This document shows positions 34,234-43,992 of a stretch of 64,000 nt of DNA, in pieces; the first letter of the stretch is position 1, and every line of letters starts with the position of its first letter. Source of the DNA: Polaromonas sp. (GTDB lineage: Bacteria > Pseudomonadota > Gammaproteobacteria > Burkholderiales > Burkholderiaceae_C); the NCBI RefSeq assembly GCF_029945685.1, contig NZ_JAQSDA010000003.1, positions 278,468 through 342,467 of the forward strand. The letters are read 5' to 3'. A program made the position numbers and the translations under genes. The notes beneath the pieces are model-generated. The model saw nothing but the letters and a program-made list of their open reading frames with translations, was not told the origin of the DNA and ran no database searches.

Positions 34234-36057
34234 ATGGCCAAAGAAGACACCACACCAGGCTTGCTTTCAAAAGTCGTGAAGTTCGTCCGTAACCCGGCGA
34301 CGAACTGGTCCGAGCTTGATGGCAAGGAATCGGACCGGGAGGAGGCCCTGAGCAAGCAGATGCTCAAGGAAATGATTGAGCGGAAACGGCGCAACGATTT
34401 CGTGCGCAAGCGCGAATTCGACATGCTCCGGAAAATGCGCAAGCGGGAGGCCATGACCGGTCAGGACCCCGGCGCCCGGCCTTCGTTCTTCCAGAGCAGC
34501 ATGCCGTCCAAGCCCGACGACCGCGCCGTCACCCTGAAGAAGATCGACGAGATCGAAGCCCAGATGTCGATGCAATGGTGGAAAACCAAGCATGGAAGTG
34601 CCGCCGCCGGGGCCAGCGAACCTTCTTCACTTTCTGCGGGGACGATGGCCGGTTCGCCGAATCTCAGCACCCATGCCCCGCTCCTGGACAATGCTTTGCC
34701 GGCCAGCTACGAGGCTACGGCGCCCAGCGCCCTGACCACGGCCCTGGCCAAAACCAGGTCTGCGGCCATGGCGCCTCAGCCTGCACCTGCGCCCATGATG
34801 GACCTGTCTCCAGGCATTGCCGTCACGCCGCCCGCAGCCACGCCCAAGCCGGTTGTACCCAGACCGGTTATTTCTGCAGTCTCCCGCGACGGCGAGTCGT
34901 CTGGTTTTTCGTCATCAAAATATTCCGTGGTGGAGGCCTCGGAAGTGGCGCACGACCCGGAACTGGAGGAGGCCTCCATCCGCTTTGCCAACGGCGACGA
35001 TGCAGGTGCCGAAGCCGGGCTGCTCGAGACGCTGGGTCCCCAGGGAAGCCGGGCCACACATGCAGACACCTGGCTCGCGCTGTTTGACCTGTACCGGGCC
35101 ACCGGCCAGCATGACAAGTTTGAAAACCTGGCCGTTGAGTTCGTTGGACGTTTCGACCGTTCGGCGCCGCAGTGGTTTTCCATGCCCGAGATGGTGCAGC
35201 AGTTGTCCAATCCCGCTGGTTCGGCCAGCCCGGTTACTGCCAATGGACCGGCTGCGGACTGGGTCTGCCCGTCAAAACTCGGCATCCAGACCGTGGCGGC
35301 GCTCAGCGCGGCCCTGGCCCGTGCTCCCATGCCCTGGCGGCTTGACTGGAAAAATCTCAAAACGATTGATGAAAACGCGGTTGATTCCCTCTGCAAGGTG
35401 TTCAGCGGCTGGGCTGCACAACCGGTACAGCTGCGGTTTATGGGGGAGGGTGAATTGCAGCGGGTGCTGCAGGATGCCACCCCTTCCGGGGTGCGCGATA
35501 CAGCCCAGGGATGGTGGCAGTTGCGCATGGAGACGCTGCGGGTAACCCAACAGCCCGACGAGTTTGAACTGACGGCCCTCGATTTTTGCGTCACCTACGA
35601 GGTGTCCCCCCCCGCTTGGGAGAGTGCGCGCTGCGACTACAAGGCGCTGGAGCCGCGCGGAAGCGCTGTGGCAGGCCAGGCCATCATTGGCGATGTCTAC
35701 CGCGATTCGGTGCCGTCCAGCCTCAGCAGTGCGCTGGAGGGGGACACCGAGATGGGGGGCAACTCCCAGATGAGCCACCTGTATGCGGTTGAACTGTCGG
35801 GCCAGATCGAGGGGGATGCGATTGCCGTCCTCGACAAGCTCGAGGCCAAGCTCATGGGCGCAGACATCATGGTGATTTCATGCGCCAAGCTGATTCGTGT
35901 TGATTTTTCTGCAGCCGGGACCCTGCTCAACTGGGTGTCCGCCCGGGAAGCCGAAAATCGCGCCGTGCAGTTCACGGATGTCAACCGTCTGGTGGCCGCG
36001 TTCTTCAACGTGATCGGCATCACCGAACACGCCCGGGTCCTGACGCGCGTCGACTAG
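34234..36057 (+). CDS. STAS-domain protein of unknown function
   Basis: A 607-aa soluble protein. The N-terminus (TPGLLSKVVKFVRNPATNWSEL then KEMIERKRRNDFVRKREFDML) is basic and helical. A Ala/Pro-rich linker spans ~115-220. Residues ~220-310 look like a TPR-type helical pair region (ASIRFANGDDAGAEAGLLETL). Two STAS-like regions follow: LGIQTVAALSAALARAPMPW ... IDENAVDSLCKVFSGW, and the clearer C-terminal AVELSGQIEGDAIAVLDKLE ... IRVDFSAAGTLLNWVSAREA. It is 37 bp downstream of dksA and likely co-transcribed. A signalling or scaffold role is possible. Confidence 0.7.
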   Translation: MAKEDTTPGLLSKVVKFVRNPATNWSELDGKESDREEALSKQMLKEMIERKRRNDFVRKREFDMLRKMRKREAMTGQDPGARPSFFQSSMPSKPDDRAVTLKKIDEIEAQMSMQWWKTKHGSAAAGASEPSSLSAGTMAGSPNLSTHAPLLDNALPASYEATAPSALTTALAKTRSAAMAPQPAPAPMMDLSPGIAVTPPAATPKPVVPRPVISAVSRDGESSGFSSSKYSVVEASEVAHDPELEEASIRFANGDDAGAEAGLLETLGPQGSRATHADTWLALFDLYRATGQHDKFENLAVEFVGRFDRSAPQWFSMPEMVQQLSNPAGSASPVTANGPAADWVCPSKLGIQTVAALSAALARAPMPWRLDWKNLKTIDENAVDSLCKVFSGWAAQPVQLRFMGEGELQRVLQDATPSGVRDTAQGWWQLRMETLRVTQQPDEFELTALDFCVTYEVSPPAWESARCDYKALEPRGSAVAGQAIIGDVYRDSVPSSLSSALEGDTEMGGNSQMSHLYAVELSGQIEGDAIAVLDKLEAKLMGADIMVISCAKLIRVDFSAAGTLLNWVSAREAENRAVQFTDVNRLVAAFFNVIGITEHARVLTRVD

Positions 36058-36455
36058 GGCCTTGCCCCGACCGCGGGGCGCCAAAAAAAGAGTCATTGCT
36101 GCCCTGTGCAACACGCACGCTGTCTGCGCCGGTCACAGGCGGGCAGCGGCATGCGTGGCAACCACCATGAGGGGCAGCCCGCCCTCAAGGGTCTGCTTTT
36201 CCATCCCCTTTTCCGCACGGCACGGGTGCCGACCTGAGTCCGGCTTCCGTCCGGCTTAAAGCAACACTTTCACTGGATGTTCTAAGTACTTAATTTAGAA
36301 CGATTTTTAATCGGTGGCTGCTTGCAAAAGTGTTTCTAAGTGCTTGATTTCATTGAAAAAATTTGTAGCAAACCACTTGCATGGCAAAACTTTCCTGCTA
36401 AAGTGGGAAAAAGTGCAATTTAGTGGTGAAAAGTGTTCTCTAAAGGTTTTTAACG
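36058..36455 (+). promoter_or_regulatory. Promoter region of the mra/mur/fts cluster
   Basis: This 398-nt gap contains no gene. Its second half (from about 36260) is the most AT-rich stretch of the window, as expected for the main cluster promoter. TTGCAT (36377-36382) with TAAAGT (36399-36404, 16-bp spacer) is a possible promoter overlapping the MraZ boxes. A GCCCCG/CGGGGC hairpin at 36064-36079 lies just after the STAS gene. Confidence 0.6.
36403..36436 (+). promoter_or_regulatory. MraZ boxes: four GTG motifs at exact 10-bp spacing
   Basis: GTGGG at 36403, GTG at 36413, GTGG at 36423 and GTG at 36433, each followed by A-rich spacers. In E. coli and others MraZ binds direct repeats of TGGGN with 10-bp period upstream of its own gene and represses the cluster. 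The boxes overlap or follow the predicted promoter, fitting autorepression. Confidence 0.7.
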
Positions 36456-36884
36456 GTGTTCCAAGGCGCGTCTTCTCTAGCTCTCGATACCAAGGGTCGG
36501 CTCTCTGTGCCAACCCGGCATCGTGACGTGCTCAGCGCCACTGCATCGAGCCAGTTGACCATCACCAAACACCCGCACGGCTGTCTCATGATATTCCCGC
36601 GCAACGAGTGGGAGAAATTCCGCGAACGCATTGCGTCGCTGCCGATGCAGGCACAGTGGTGGAAACGGATTTTTCTCGGCAATGCGATGGACGTTGACAT
36701 GGACGCCGCCGGTCGCGTTCTGGTCTCTCCCGAATTGCGTAGCGCGGCAGGCATCAGCCGGGACACGGTGCTGCTTGGCATGGGCAGCTACTTCGAGCTG
36801 TGGGATGCGGCGACCTATGCGGCCCAGGAGGCCGAGCAGATGAAGGGCGAAATGCCCGATGTCTTCAGAGATTTTTCATTCTGA
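36456..36884 (+). CDS. mraZ: Transcriptional regulator MraZ
   Basis: A 142-aa DNA-binding protein made of two AbrB-like swapped-hairpin repeats: [20 protein letters not shown] at the N-terminus and [20 protein letters not shown] in the second half. MraZ forms a ring-like oligomer and represses the division and cell-wall cluster from the boxes just upstream. The start is GTG at 36456, preceded by AAAGG. It is the first gene of the cluster and lies 9 bp before rsmH. Confidence 0.95.
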   Translation: MFQGASSLALDTKGRLSVPTRHRDVLSATASSQLTITKHPHGCLMIFPRNEWEKFRERIASLPMQAQWWKRIFLGNAMDVDMDAAGRVLVSPELRSAAGISRDTVLLGMGSYFELWDAATYAAQEAEQMKGEMPDVFRDFSF

Positions 36885-36893
36885 AAGACGACG

Positions 36894-37847
36894 GTGCAAG
36901 ACACATGGACACACCGCACCGTCTTGTTGAACGAAGCAGTCGCAGCGCTTCAGGTCAATCCGGACGGGCACTACATCGACGCGACCTTCGGGCGCGGCGG
37001 CCACTCGCGACTCATTCTTTCGCAGCTGTCCGCCCAGGGGCGGCTCACCGCCTTCGACAAGGACCCGGAAGCCATTGCCGAGGCCAACACCATCGCCGAC
37101 CCGCGCCTTGTCATCCGTCATCAGGCGTTCAGCCATCTGGGCGAGATGCCGGCGGGCAGTGCGGCGGGCATCCTGCTGGACCTGGGCATCAGTTCGCCCC
37201 AGATCGACAACCCGGCGCGGGGCTTTTCCTTCCGCGGCGACGGGCCGCTGGACATGCGCATGGACAGCACACGCGGGCAGAGTGTGGCCGAGTGGCTGGC
37301 AGATGCAGAGACAGACACCATTGCGGAGGTCATTCGTGAATATGGCGAAGAACGGTTTGCTGTCCAGATCGCAAAGGCGATTGATCGTCGCCGACAGGAG
37401 CGGGGCGTTATTGCAACCACCGCTGAACTGGCCGAGGTCGTGGCTGGCGCGGTCAAAACCCGCGAGCCGGGCAAGGACCCTGCAACGCGCACATTTCAGG
37501 CTTTTCGGATTTTCATCAACGCCGAGCTTGAAGAGCTGCAACAGGCGCTAGAGGCTTCCCTCAAAGTATTGCAACCGGGAGGACGTTTGGTGGTGATCAG
37601 TTTCCATTCGCTGGAAGACCGCATCGTCAAGCAATTCATCGCCGAGCATTCGCGCGAGGTGTTCGACCGCCGCGCGCCGTTTGCCGCGCCCAAGGCCATG
37701 CGGCTCAAGGCGCTGGAGCGTGTCAAGCCCGGTGCCGACGAAGTGGCGGCCAACCCGCGCTCGCGCAGCGCCGTCATGCGTGTGGCCGAACGGACCGAGG
37801 TGCCGGTGCAGGTGAGCCCCCAGCGTTACCCGGGCACTTCAGCATGA
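36894..37847 (+). CDS. rsmH: 16S rRNA m4C1402 methyltransferase RsmH
   Basis: A 317-aa SAM-dependent methyltransferase that N4-methylates C1402 of 16S r[13 protein letters not shown] at the N-terminus, the SAM site [24 protein letters not shown], and [20 protein letters not shown] followed by GPLDMRMD are family landmarks. [15 protein letters not shown] and the C-terminal [14 protein letters not shown] complete it. The start is GTG 36894. Its stop overlaps the ftsL start by 4 bases. Confidence 0.95.
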   Translation: MQDTWTHRTVLLNEAVAALQVNPDGHYIDATFGRGGHSRLILSQLSAQGRLTAFDKDPEAIAEANTIADPRLVIRHQAFSHLGEMPAGSAAGILLDLGISSPQIDNPARGFSFRGDGPLDMRMDSTRGQSVAEWLADAETDTIAEVIREYGEERFAVQIAKAIDRRRQERGVIATTAELAEVVAGAVKTREPGKDPATRTFQAFRIFINAELEELQQALEASLKVLQPGGRLVVISFHSLEDRIVKQFIAEHSREVFDRRAPFAAPKAMRLKALERVKPGADEVAANPRSRSAVMRVAERTEVPVQVSPQRYPGTSA

Positions 37848-38137
37848 CACGCCTGAACCTAGTCCTGCTGATGGCCGTGCTGGTCAGCGCGCTGTACCTG
37901 GTGCATACGCAGTACGAATCGCGCCGGCTGTTTGTCGAGCTGGAAAAAACCGCGGCACTCAGCCGTCAGCTCGAGTCCGACAAGGAGCGCCTGCAGGTGG
38001 AAAAGCGCGCGCAGGCCACGCCGTTGCGGGTGGAGCAGCTTTCAAGGGACCGGCTGCAGATGCGTTCGGCAACCCCTGCCATCACGCAATACGTCACTTA
38101 CAGGAATCCGTCTGCTGCAGGTAACGCTCATGAGTAG
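37844..38137 (+). CDS. ftsL: Cell division protein FtsL
   Basis: A 97-aa bitopic membrane protein of the divisome, partner of FtsB and FtsQ. A short cytoplasmic tail is followed by one TM segment (residues ~4-20, [17 protein letters not shown]) and a periplasmic coiled coil ([20 protein letters not shown]). Identification rests on length, topology and position between rsmH and ftsI. It overlaps rsmH by 4 bases and ftsI by 8. Confidence 0.92.
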   Translation: MTRLNLVLLMAVLVSALYLVHTQYESRRLFVELEKTAALSRQLESDKERLQVEKRAQATPLRVEQLSRDRLQMRSATPAITQYVTYRNPSAAGNAHE

Positions 38138-39863
38138 AAGCGTGCGTTACACCTCCAGTCCGCTGCTGGCCAGCAAGACGCCGGTCTGGCGCAGCAAGCT
38201 GATCGTCGCAGGTATCGCCCTGGCTTTTGCCGGGCTGGCCGGCCGGGCGGCGTATGTGCAGGTGGTTGGCAACGAGTTCTTTCAACGGCAGGGTGAAGTC
38301 CGTTTTGCCCGCACGCTGGAGCTGCCTGCGAACCGCGGCCGTATTCTGGATCGCAATGGGCTCATTCTGGCGTCCAGCGTTCCGGCGGCCAGCATCTGGG
38401 CGATTCCCGAGGATGTCGAGGCGAGCAAGGCCCAGTTGATCGAACTGGCCAGGCTGCTGGAAATGCCGGTGGCCGAGCTGCAGAAGAAACTGGCCAACGA
38501 GGACAAGTCCTTTGTATGGGTCAAGCGTCAGGTCGACGAGTCTGTGGCGCAGCAGATCCACAGCCTGGGAATCAAGGGCATTTACCACCGCAAGGACTAC
38601 AAGCGCAAGTATCCCGAAGGTGAGACCTCCGCGCATGTGGTCGGCTTCACGAATGTGGAGGACCGCGGACAGGAAGGCATCGAGCTCACGTTCAACAAGG
38701 AACTGGCGGGCAAGCCGGGGTCGCGGCGCGTGATCAAGGACAGGCTCGGGCGCGTGGTCGAGAGCATCGGGGAGCAGGTGCCGCCGGTGGAGGGCAGGGA
38801 CATCCAGCTCAGCGTGGATAGCAAGGTGCAATTTTTCGCCTACCAGAAGCTGCGCGATGCTGTGATCGCCCGCAAGGCCAAGGCCGGCAGTGTGGTTGTG
38901 CTCGATACGATCACGGGCGAAGTGCTGGCCCTGGCCAACTATCCGAGTTATGTGCCTGATAAGCGGCAGAATCTCACGGGCGAGCAGTTGCGCAATCGTG
39001 CGGTGACAGATACTTTTGAACCGGGCTCGACCATGAAGCCCATCACCGTGGCCATGGCCCTCGAGGCGGGCCGCATCAAACCAGGCACCCTCATCGAAAC
39101 CGGGCCGGGGCGGATCAGCATTGGCGGCTTCACCATCAGCGATACCCACAATTACGGCACGCTCACCGTGGAAGGGGTCATCCAGAAGTCCAGCAATGTC
39201 GGCGCCCTCAAGATAGCCCAGAAGATGACCCCGCATGAGATGTGGGACACCTACGTCGCGCTTGGCTACGGGCAGAAGCCGCAAATCGAATTTCCGGGAG
39301 CGGTCACGGGCCGCTTGCGCCCGTGGAAGTCATGGCGGCCCGTCGAGCAAGCCACCATGTCTTATGGCTATGGCCTGTCCGCCTCGCTGTTTCAGATGGC
39401 GCATTCCTACACCTCTTTTGCGCATGATGGCCGGATCATCCCGGTGACCATGCTCAAGAGCAGTGAGCCTGCAACCGGCGTGCGGGTGTTTTCGCCGGAG
39501 AACGCACACGCGATCAGGAAAATGCTGCAGATGGCAGCGGCGCCGGGCGGCACCGGCCAGCTGGCGCAGACCGTCGGTTACTCGGTGGGAGGCAAGTCCG
39601 GCACCGCGCACAAGCAGGTCGGCAAGGGGTATGCGAGCAACAAATACCGCGCCTGGTTCACTGGCATGGCACCGATTGAAGCTCCCCGCATCATTGTGGC
39701 CGTGATGATTGATGAACCCAGCGACGGAACCTACTATGGCGGGCTGGCAGCCGCGCCGGTCTTCAGCGAAGTCGTGCAGCAGACCTTGCGCATGATGGGC
39801 GTGCAGCCCGATATGGCCGTCAAGCCGCAGATCGTCACCAACCCGGTGGAGGAGTCGTTCTGA
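38130..39863 (+). CDS. ftsI: Septal peptidoglycan transpeptidase FtsI (PBP3)
   Basis: A 577-aa class B penicillin-binding protein that cross-links septal peptidoglycan. One N-terminal TM (residues ~23-42) is followed by the pedestal domain (RGRILDRNGLILASS) and the transpeptidase domain with active-site Ser in EPGSTMKPI, the SSN motif in IQKSSNVGAL and KSGTA in GGKSGTAHKQ. The start at 38130 lies within the ftsL end; the longer open frame overlaps ftsL. It shares one base with murE. Confidence 0.95.
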   Translation: MSRSVRYTSSPLLASKTPVWRSKLIVAGIALAFAGLAGRAAYVQVVGNEFFQRQGEVRFARTLELPANRGRILDRNGLILASSVPAASIWAIPEDVEASKAQLIELARLLEMPVAELQKKLANEDKSFVWVKRQVDESVAQQIHSLGIKGIYHRKDYKRKYPEGETSAHVVGFTNVEDRGQEGIELTFNKELAGKPGSRRVIKDRLGRVVESIGEQVPPVEGRDIQLSVDSKVQFFAYQKLRDAVIARKAKAGSVVVLDTITGEVLALANYPSYVPDKRQNLTGEQLRNRAVTDTFEPGSTMKPITVAMALEAGRIKPGTLIETGPGRISIGGFTISDTHNYGTLTVEGVIQKSSNVGALKIAQKMTPHEMWDTYVALGYGQKPQIEFPGAVTGRLRPWKSWRPVEQATMSYGYGLSASLFQMAHSYTSFAHDGRIIPVTMLKSSEPATGVRVFSPENAHAIRKMLQMAAAPGGTGQLAQTVGYSVGGKSGTAHKQVGKGYASNKYRAWFTGMAPIEAPRIIVAVMIDEPSDGTYYGGLAAAPVFSEVVQQTLRMMGVQPDMAVKPQIVTNPVEESF

Positions 39864-41359
39864 TGGAGCGGCTGCACACCCCTGAGCAGGCTGCGCGCTG
39901 GTTGCGCCAGCGCGTGAGCGGCAGTCTCTGGACGGACAGCCGCAAGGTTGGTGCCGGTGACGGCTTTATCGCCTGGCCGGGTGCTGCCACCGATGCGCGC
40001 CAGTACGTGGCCGACGTCCTGGCCGCCGGCGCCGAGGCCTGCCTGGTGGAGCAGGCCGGAGCGGAGGTCTTTGCCTTCAGCGACAGCCGTGTCGCAGCCT
40101 ACAGCGGCCTGAAAACGGCGACAGCACCGATAGCTGCGGCTTATTTCGAGCAGCCAAGCAGAAAGCTGGAAGTGCTGGCCGTGACCGGCACCAACGGCAA
40201 GACCTCGACCGCCTGGTGGCTGGCGCAGGCCCTGGGCAAGCTGGGCCGGCGCTGCGGTGTGGTCGGCACGCTGGGCATGGGCCAGCCGGACGCCATGGTC
40301 TTCAACGGCCTGACCACGCCCGATCCGGTGTTGCTGCAGCAGCAGCTCCGGCGCTGGGTCGACGAGGGCTTTTCAGCATGTGCGCTGGAGGCCTCGTCGA
40401 TCGGCATTGCCGAGCACCGGCTGGACGCTACCGACATACGCGTGGCGATTTTCACCAACTTCACACAGGACCACCTCGACTACCACCAGACCATGCAAGC
40501 GTACTGGGATGCCAAGGCGCGGCTGTTTGGCTGGCCCGGCCTGAAAGCGGCGGTGATCAACATCGATGACACGCATGGGGCGGCGCTGGCCGTGTCGCTG
40601 CGCGAGGCGGATCTCGACGTCTGGACCGTGTCCTGCCTGGCGCCCGCTCGCCTGCAGGCCCAGGCCATCCATCACGGCCTGGAGTTTCTGGGCTTTGATG
40701 TGGTCGAGGGCGATGAACGGCACCGCCTTTCGACCGCGCTGGTCGGGCAGTACAACGTTTCCAACCTGCTGGGTGTGGCGGCAGCCTTGCGCGCGCTGGG
40801 CCTGCCTTTGAAGGATGTGGTCAAAGCCTGCGCCCACCTGTCGCCGGTGCCCGGGCGCATGGACGCCATTGCGGTGCCGGGCCGGCCGCTGGTGGTGGTG
40901 GACTATGCCCACACCCCCGACGCCCTGGAGAAGGTGCTGGGCGCGCTGCGGCCGCTGGCCGCCGGTCGTTCGGGACAACTCTGGTGCGTTTTTGGCTGCG
41001 GCGGTGAGCGCGATGCGAGCAAGCGGCCGCTGATGGCGGCAGCGGCGGAAAAAGGGGCGGACCGTACGGTGGTGACCAGTGACAACCCGCGCAGCGAAAA
41101 CCCCGACGCCATCATCGGCCAGATCCTGCAGGGTTTTTCCCGCCGCGATGCGGTGCACGTTCAGGCAGACCGTGCCCAGGCGATTGCGCATGCGGTGAGC
41201 CAGGCGCAGGCCGGCGATGTGGTGCTGATTGCGGGCAAGGGCCACGAGAGTTACCAGGAAACCGCCGGTGTCAAACGGCCGTTTTCAGACAAGGCCCAGG
41301 CCGAGGCGGCACTGGACCAGGGTGCGAGTCGTCATGCCGCGCCGGGAGGCCTTGCATGA
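39863..41359 (+). CDS. murE: UDP-MurNAc-tripeptide synthetase MurE
   Basis: A 498-aa Mur ligase that adds meso-diaminopimelate to UDP-MurNAc-L-Ala-D-Glu. The ATP site is VTGTNGKTSTAWWLAQ. LEASSIGIAEHRLDATDIRV and FTNFTQDHLDYHQTMQAYWDAK contain the Mg2+ and carbamoyl-Lys region. DNPRSENP is the DAP-specificity motif (DNPR), so DAP rather than lysine is the substrate, in line with dapF in the same window. The start shares a base with the ftsI stop (TGATG). Confidence 0.96.
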   Translation: MERLHTPEQAARWLRQRVSGSLWTDSRKVGAGDGFIAWPGAATDARQYVADVLAAGAEACLVEQAGAEVFAFSDSRVAAYSGLKTATAPIAAAYFEQPSRKLEVLAVTGTNGKTSTAWWLAQALGKLGRRCGVVGTLGMGQPDAMVFNGLTTPDPVLLQQQLRRWVDEGFSACALEASSIGIAEHRLDATDIRVAIFTNFTQDHLDYHQTMQAYWDAKARLFGWPGLKAAVINIDDTHGAALAVSLREADLDVWTVSCLAPARLQAQAIHHGLEFLGFDVVEGDERHRLSTALVGQYNVSNLLGVAAALRALGLPLKDVVKACAHLSPVPGRMDAIAVPGRPLVVVDYAHTPDALEKVLGALRPLAAGRSGQLWCVFGCGGERDASKRPLMAAAAEKGADRTVVTSDNPRSENPDAIIGQILQGFSRRDAVHVQADRAQAIAHAVSQAQAGDVVLIAGKGHESYQETAGVKRPFSDKAQAEAALDQGASRHAAPGGLA

Positions 41360-42735
41360 TGACCTTGCAACAAGCCCTGCAGTGGTTGCCGTCAGGCCGG
41401 CTGGCGGGCGACGGCGGGCTGGTGTTCCAGCGTGTGCACACGGATACGCGCAGCCTGCAAACTGGCGACTTGTTTGTAGCGCTCAAGGGCGAACGCTTTG
41501 ACGCCCATGATTTCCTCGCCCAGGCTAAAAATGCCGGCGCGGTGGCGGCCCTGGCTGAGCACGGCTTGAGTGCTGAACTCCCCGGCCTGCTGGTGGCCGA
41601 TTCAAAACAGGCGCTGGGCCAGCTTGCCGCCAGCTGGCGGTCGCAGTTCAGCTTGCCGCTGATTGCGGTGACCGGCAGCAATGGCAAGACCACGGTCACG
41701 CAAATGCTGGCGTCCATCCTGCGCGCCTGGAAGCAGGATGGTGCTTTTGCGACCGAAGGCAACTTCAACAATGACATTGGCGTGCCTTTGACATTGCTGC
41801 GTCTGCGTGCCACCCACCAGGCCGGCGTGGTCGAGCTGGGCATGAACCACCCTGGCGAAATTGCCAGTCTCGCAGCCATGGCGCGGCCCACCGTGGCCCT
41901 GGTCAACAATGCGCAGCGCGAACACCTGGAATTCATGGCCACGGTAGAAGCCGTCGCCCGCGAGAACGGCGCGGTCATCGCGGCACTGCCGGCCTCTGGC
42001 GTTGCGGTGTTTCCGGCCGACGAGATATACACACCGCTGTGGCGGGAACTTGCCGGGTCCCGCACGGTGCTGACCTTTGCCGAGTCGGGCGGGGCCGACG
42101 TCACCGGCAACGCGCACTGGCTGGGTGGCGCCTGGCAGGTGCAGGCCGGCACGCCGCAGGGCGCTTTCGGTTTTTCCCTGCAGGTCGCCGGCCGGCACAA
42201 CGTCAAAAATGCCCTGGCTGCCACGGCCTGCGCCCTGGCGGCCGGCGCGCCGCTGGCGGCCATTGCTGCCGGCTTGTCGGCCTTTGTCCCGGTCAAGGGC
42301 CGCTCGCGCGCCCTTCAGCTCCAGGCGGCGGGCCAGGCCCTCACGCTGATCGACGACAGCTACAACGCCAACCCGGATTCCGTGCGCGCCGCCATCGACG
42401 TGCTGGCCGAACTGCCGGGGCCGCGCCTGCTGGTGCTGGGCGACATGGGCGAGGTCGGCGATCAGGGGCCTGCTTTCCATGTCGAGGTCGGTAACCATGC
42501 GCGTGAGCGCGGCATCGAGCAGGTGTTCACGCTGGGCGCGCAGTCCGCCGACGCTGCCAGGGCCTTCGGCAACGGCCGGCATTTTGGTGACGACATCGAT
42601 GCCCTGAAGGCCGCCGTGATGGCTGCTTTGCCAGGCATGGCCAGCGTACTGGTCAAGGGTTCGCGCTTCATGAAGATGGAGCGTGTGGTCGAGGCGGTCA
42701 TGGCCATCGCACAACAACAAGAGGAGAAGGCATGA
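41356..42735 (+). CDS. murF: UDP-MurNAc-tripeptide:D-Ala-D-Ala ligase MurF
   Basis: A 459-aa Mur ligase adding D-Ala-D-Ala. The N-terminal GDLFVALKGERFDAHDFL motif, ATP site VTGSNGKTTVTQMLASIL, EGNFNNDIGVPLTLLRL, and the late DDSYNANPDSVRAAIDVL with LGDMGEVGD are all present. It overlaps murE by 4 bases. Its stop codon runs straight into a short R2-type repeat that separates it from mraY. Confidence 0.96.
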   Translation: MMTLQQALQWLPSGRLAGDGGLVFQRVHTDTRSLQTGDLFVALKGERFDAHDFLAQAKNAGAVAALAEHGLSAELPGLLVADSKQALGQLAASWRSQFSLPLIAVTGSNGKTTVTQMLASILRAWKQDGAFATEGNFNNDIGVPLTLLRLRATHQAGVVELGMNHPGEIASLAAMARPTVALVNNAQREHLEFMATVEAVARENGAVIAALPASGVAVFPADEIYTPLWRELAGSRTVLTFAESGGADVTGNAHWLGGAWQVQAGTPQGAFGFSLQVAGRHNVKNALAATACALAAGAPLAAIAAGLSAFVPVKGRSRALQLQAAGQALTLIDDSYNANPDSVRAAIDVLAELPGPRLLVLGDMGEVGDQGPAFHVEVGNHARERGIEQVFTLGAQSADAARAFGNGRHFGDDIDALKAAVMAALPGMASVLVKGSRFMKMERVVEAVMAIAQQQEEKA

Positions 42736-42805
42736 GCCCCCACGTTCACCTACGTTCACTGCCCCCCGAAGGGGCGTGCGCCTCCTTTGAGGCGGCTCGG
42801 CAGGA
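42734..42805 (+). repeat. R2-type repeat variant between murF and mraY
   Basis: Begins at the murF stop with GCCCCCACGTTCAC, then a GCCCCCCGAAGGGGC hairpin (42763-42777) and a GCCTCC..GGCGGC arm. This is the only sizeable non-coding insertion between mraZ and ftsW. A 30-codon frame reads through it but is probably just the repeat. Confidence 0.7.
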
Positions 42806-42813
42806 GGTCCCCC

Positions 42814-43992
42814 ATGCTGCTTAGCCTGGCCCAGTGGCTGCAAACCCTGACCCCCGAGTTCGGCTACTTCCGGGTGTTCCAGTACCTGACGTTTCGCGCG
42901 GTCATGGCCGCCTTGACAGCCTTGCTGATCGGGTTGATCGCCGGACCCTTTGTGATTCGCCGCCTGACGCATCTCAAGATTGGCCAGCCCATCCGTGAAT
43001 ATGCGATGCAGACCCACCTGAGCAAGAGCGGCACCCCGACCATGGGCGGCGTGCTGATCCTGCTGGCCATCGGCATGTCCACGCTGCTCTGGTTTGACCT
43101 GAGCAACCGTTTTGTCTGGATTGTGCTGATCGTCACGCTCGGGTTTGGCGCCATCGGCTGGGCCGACGACTGGCGCAAGGTGGTGCACAAGGACCCCGAA
43201 GGCATGCGCTCGCGGGAGAAATACTTCTGGCAGTCGGTGATCGGGCTGCTTGCCGCCCTGTACCTGGTGTTCAGCATTTCGGAAAGTTCCAACCTGCGGG
43301 TGCTGGAGCTGTTCATGAGCTGGGTGCAATCCGGTTTTGACGTGAACCTGCCGCCCAAGGCCGGGTTGCAGCTGCCCTTCTTCAAGGAAATCAGTTACCC
43401 GCTCGGCGTGTTTGGATTTGTGCTGCTCACCTACCTCGTGATTGTCGGCTCCAGCAATGCGGTGAACCTGACCGACGGGCTGGACGGGCTGGCGATCATG
43501 CCGGTCGTGATGGTCGGCTCGGCGCTCGGTGTGTTTGCCTATGTGACGGGCAGTGCCGTCTACTCAAAGTACCTGTTTTTTCCGCACATCCCGGGTTCGG
43601 GGGAATTGCTGATTTTCTGCTCGGCCATGGCTGGCGCCGGCCTGGCCTTTTTGTGGTTCAACACCCATCCCGCGCAGGTTTTCATGGGCGACGTGGGCGC
43701 GCTGGCGCTGGGCGCCGCGCTGGGGACGATTGCGGTCATCGTGCGCCAGGAAATCGTGCTGGCCATCATGGGCGGCATCTTTGTTGTCGAAGCCCTGTCG
43801 GTGATGCTGCAGGTGATGTATTTCAAGTACAGCCGCATGCGGTTTGGCGAAGGTCGGCGCCTGTTTCGTATGGCTCCGTTGCACCATCATTTCGAGAAGA
43901 GCGGCTGGAAGGAAACGCAGGTGGTCGTGCGCTTCTGGATCATCACCATGTTGCTGTGCCTGGTCGGCCTGTCGACCCTGAAATTGAGATGA
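42814..43992 (+). CDS. mraY: Phospho-MurNAc-pentapeptide translocase MraY
   Basis: A 392-aa inner-membrane enzyme with about ten TM segments that makes lipid I from UDP-MurNAc-pentapeptide and undecaprenyl phosphate. Key motifs are [23 protein letters not shown] with the Asp pair, [14 protein letters not shown], and the HHH motif in [12 protein letters not shown]. The start at 42814 has GGAGG at the right distance; the frame is open 9 codons further up inside the R2 element. It overlaps murD by 4 bases. Confidence 0.96.
   Translation: MLLSLAQWLQTLTPEFGYFRVFQYLTFRAVMAALTALLIGLIAGPFVIRRLTHLKIGQPIREYAMQTHLSKSGTPTMGGVLILLAIGMSTLLWFDLSNRFVWIVLIVTLGFGAIGWADDWRKVVHKDPEGMRSREKYFWQSVIGLLAALYLVFSISESSNLRVLELFMSWVQSGFDVNLPPKAGLQLPFFKEISYPLGVFGFVLLTYLVIVGSSNAVNLTDGLDGLAIMPVVMVGSALGVFAYVTGSAVYSKYLFFPHIPGSGELLIFCSAMAGAGLAFLWFNTHPAQVFMGDVGALALGAALGTIAVIVRQEIVLAIMGGIFVVEALSVMLQVMYFKYSRMRFGEGRRLFRMAPLHHHFEKSGWKETQVVVRFWIITMLLCLVGLSTLKLR

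Noticed and set aside
36064..36090. Hairpin plus A-run after the STAS gene as a terminator
   Set aside because: On the + strand the hairpin is followed by A, not T, so it does not fit an intrinsic terminator in either direction.
40080..40150. ACCGATAGCTGCGG stretch in murE as a possible R1 copy
   Set aside because: It lacks the AGCCCTTG and TAGCA parts; the similarity is too short.
41460..41520. TTGTTTGTAGCGCTCAAGGG in murF, similar to R1 words
   Set aside because: It encodes the conserved MurF motif GDLFVALKGERFDAHDF, so the resemblance is chance codon choice.
42732..42824. 30-codon ORF between murF and mraY with ATGA overlap to murF
   Set aside because: It consists almost wholly of the R2-type repeat and runs into mraY out of frame; no sign of an independent protein.
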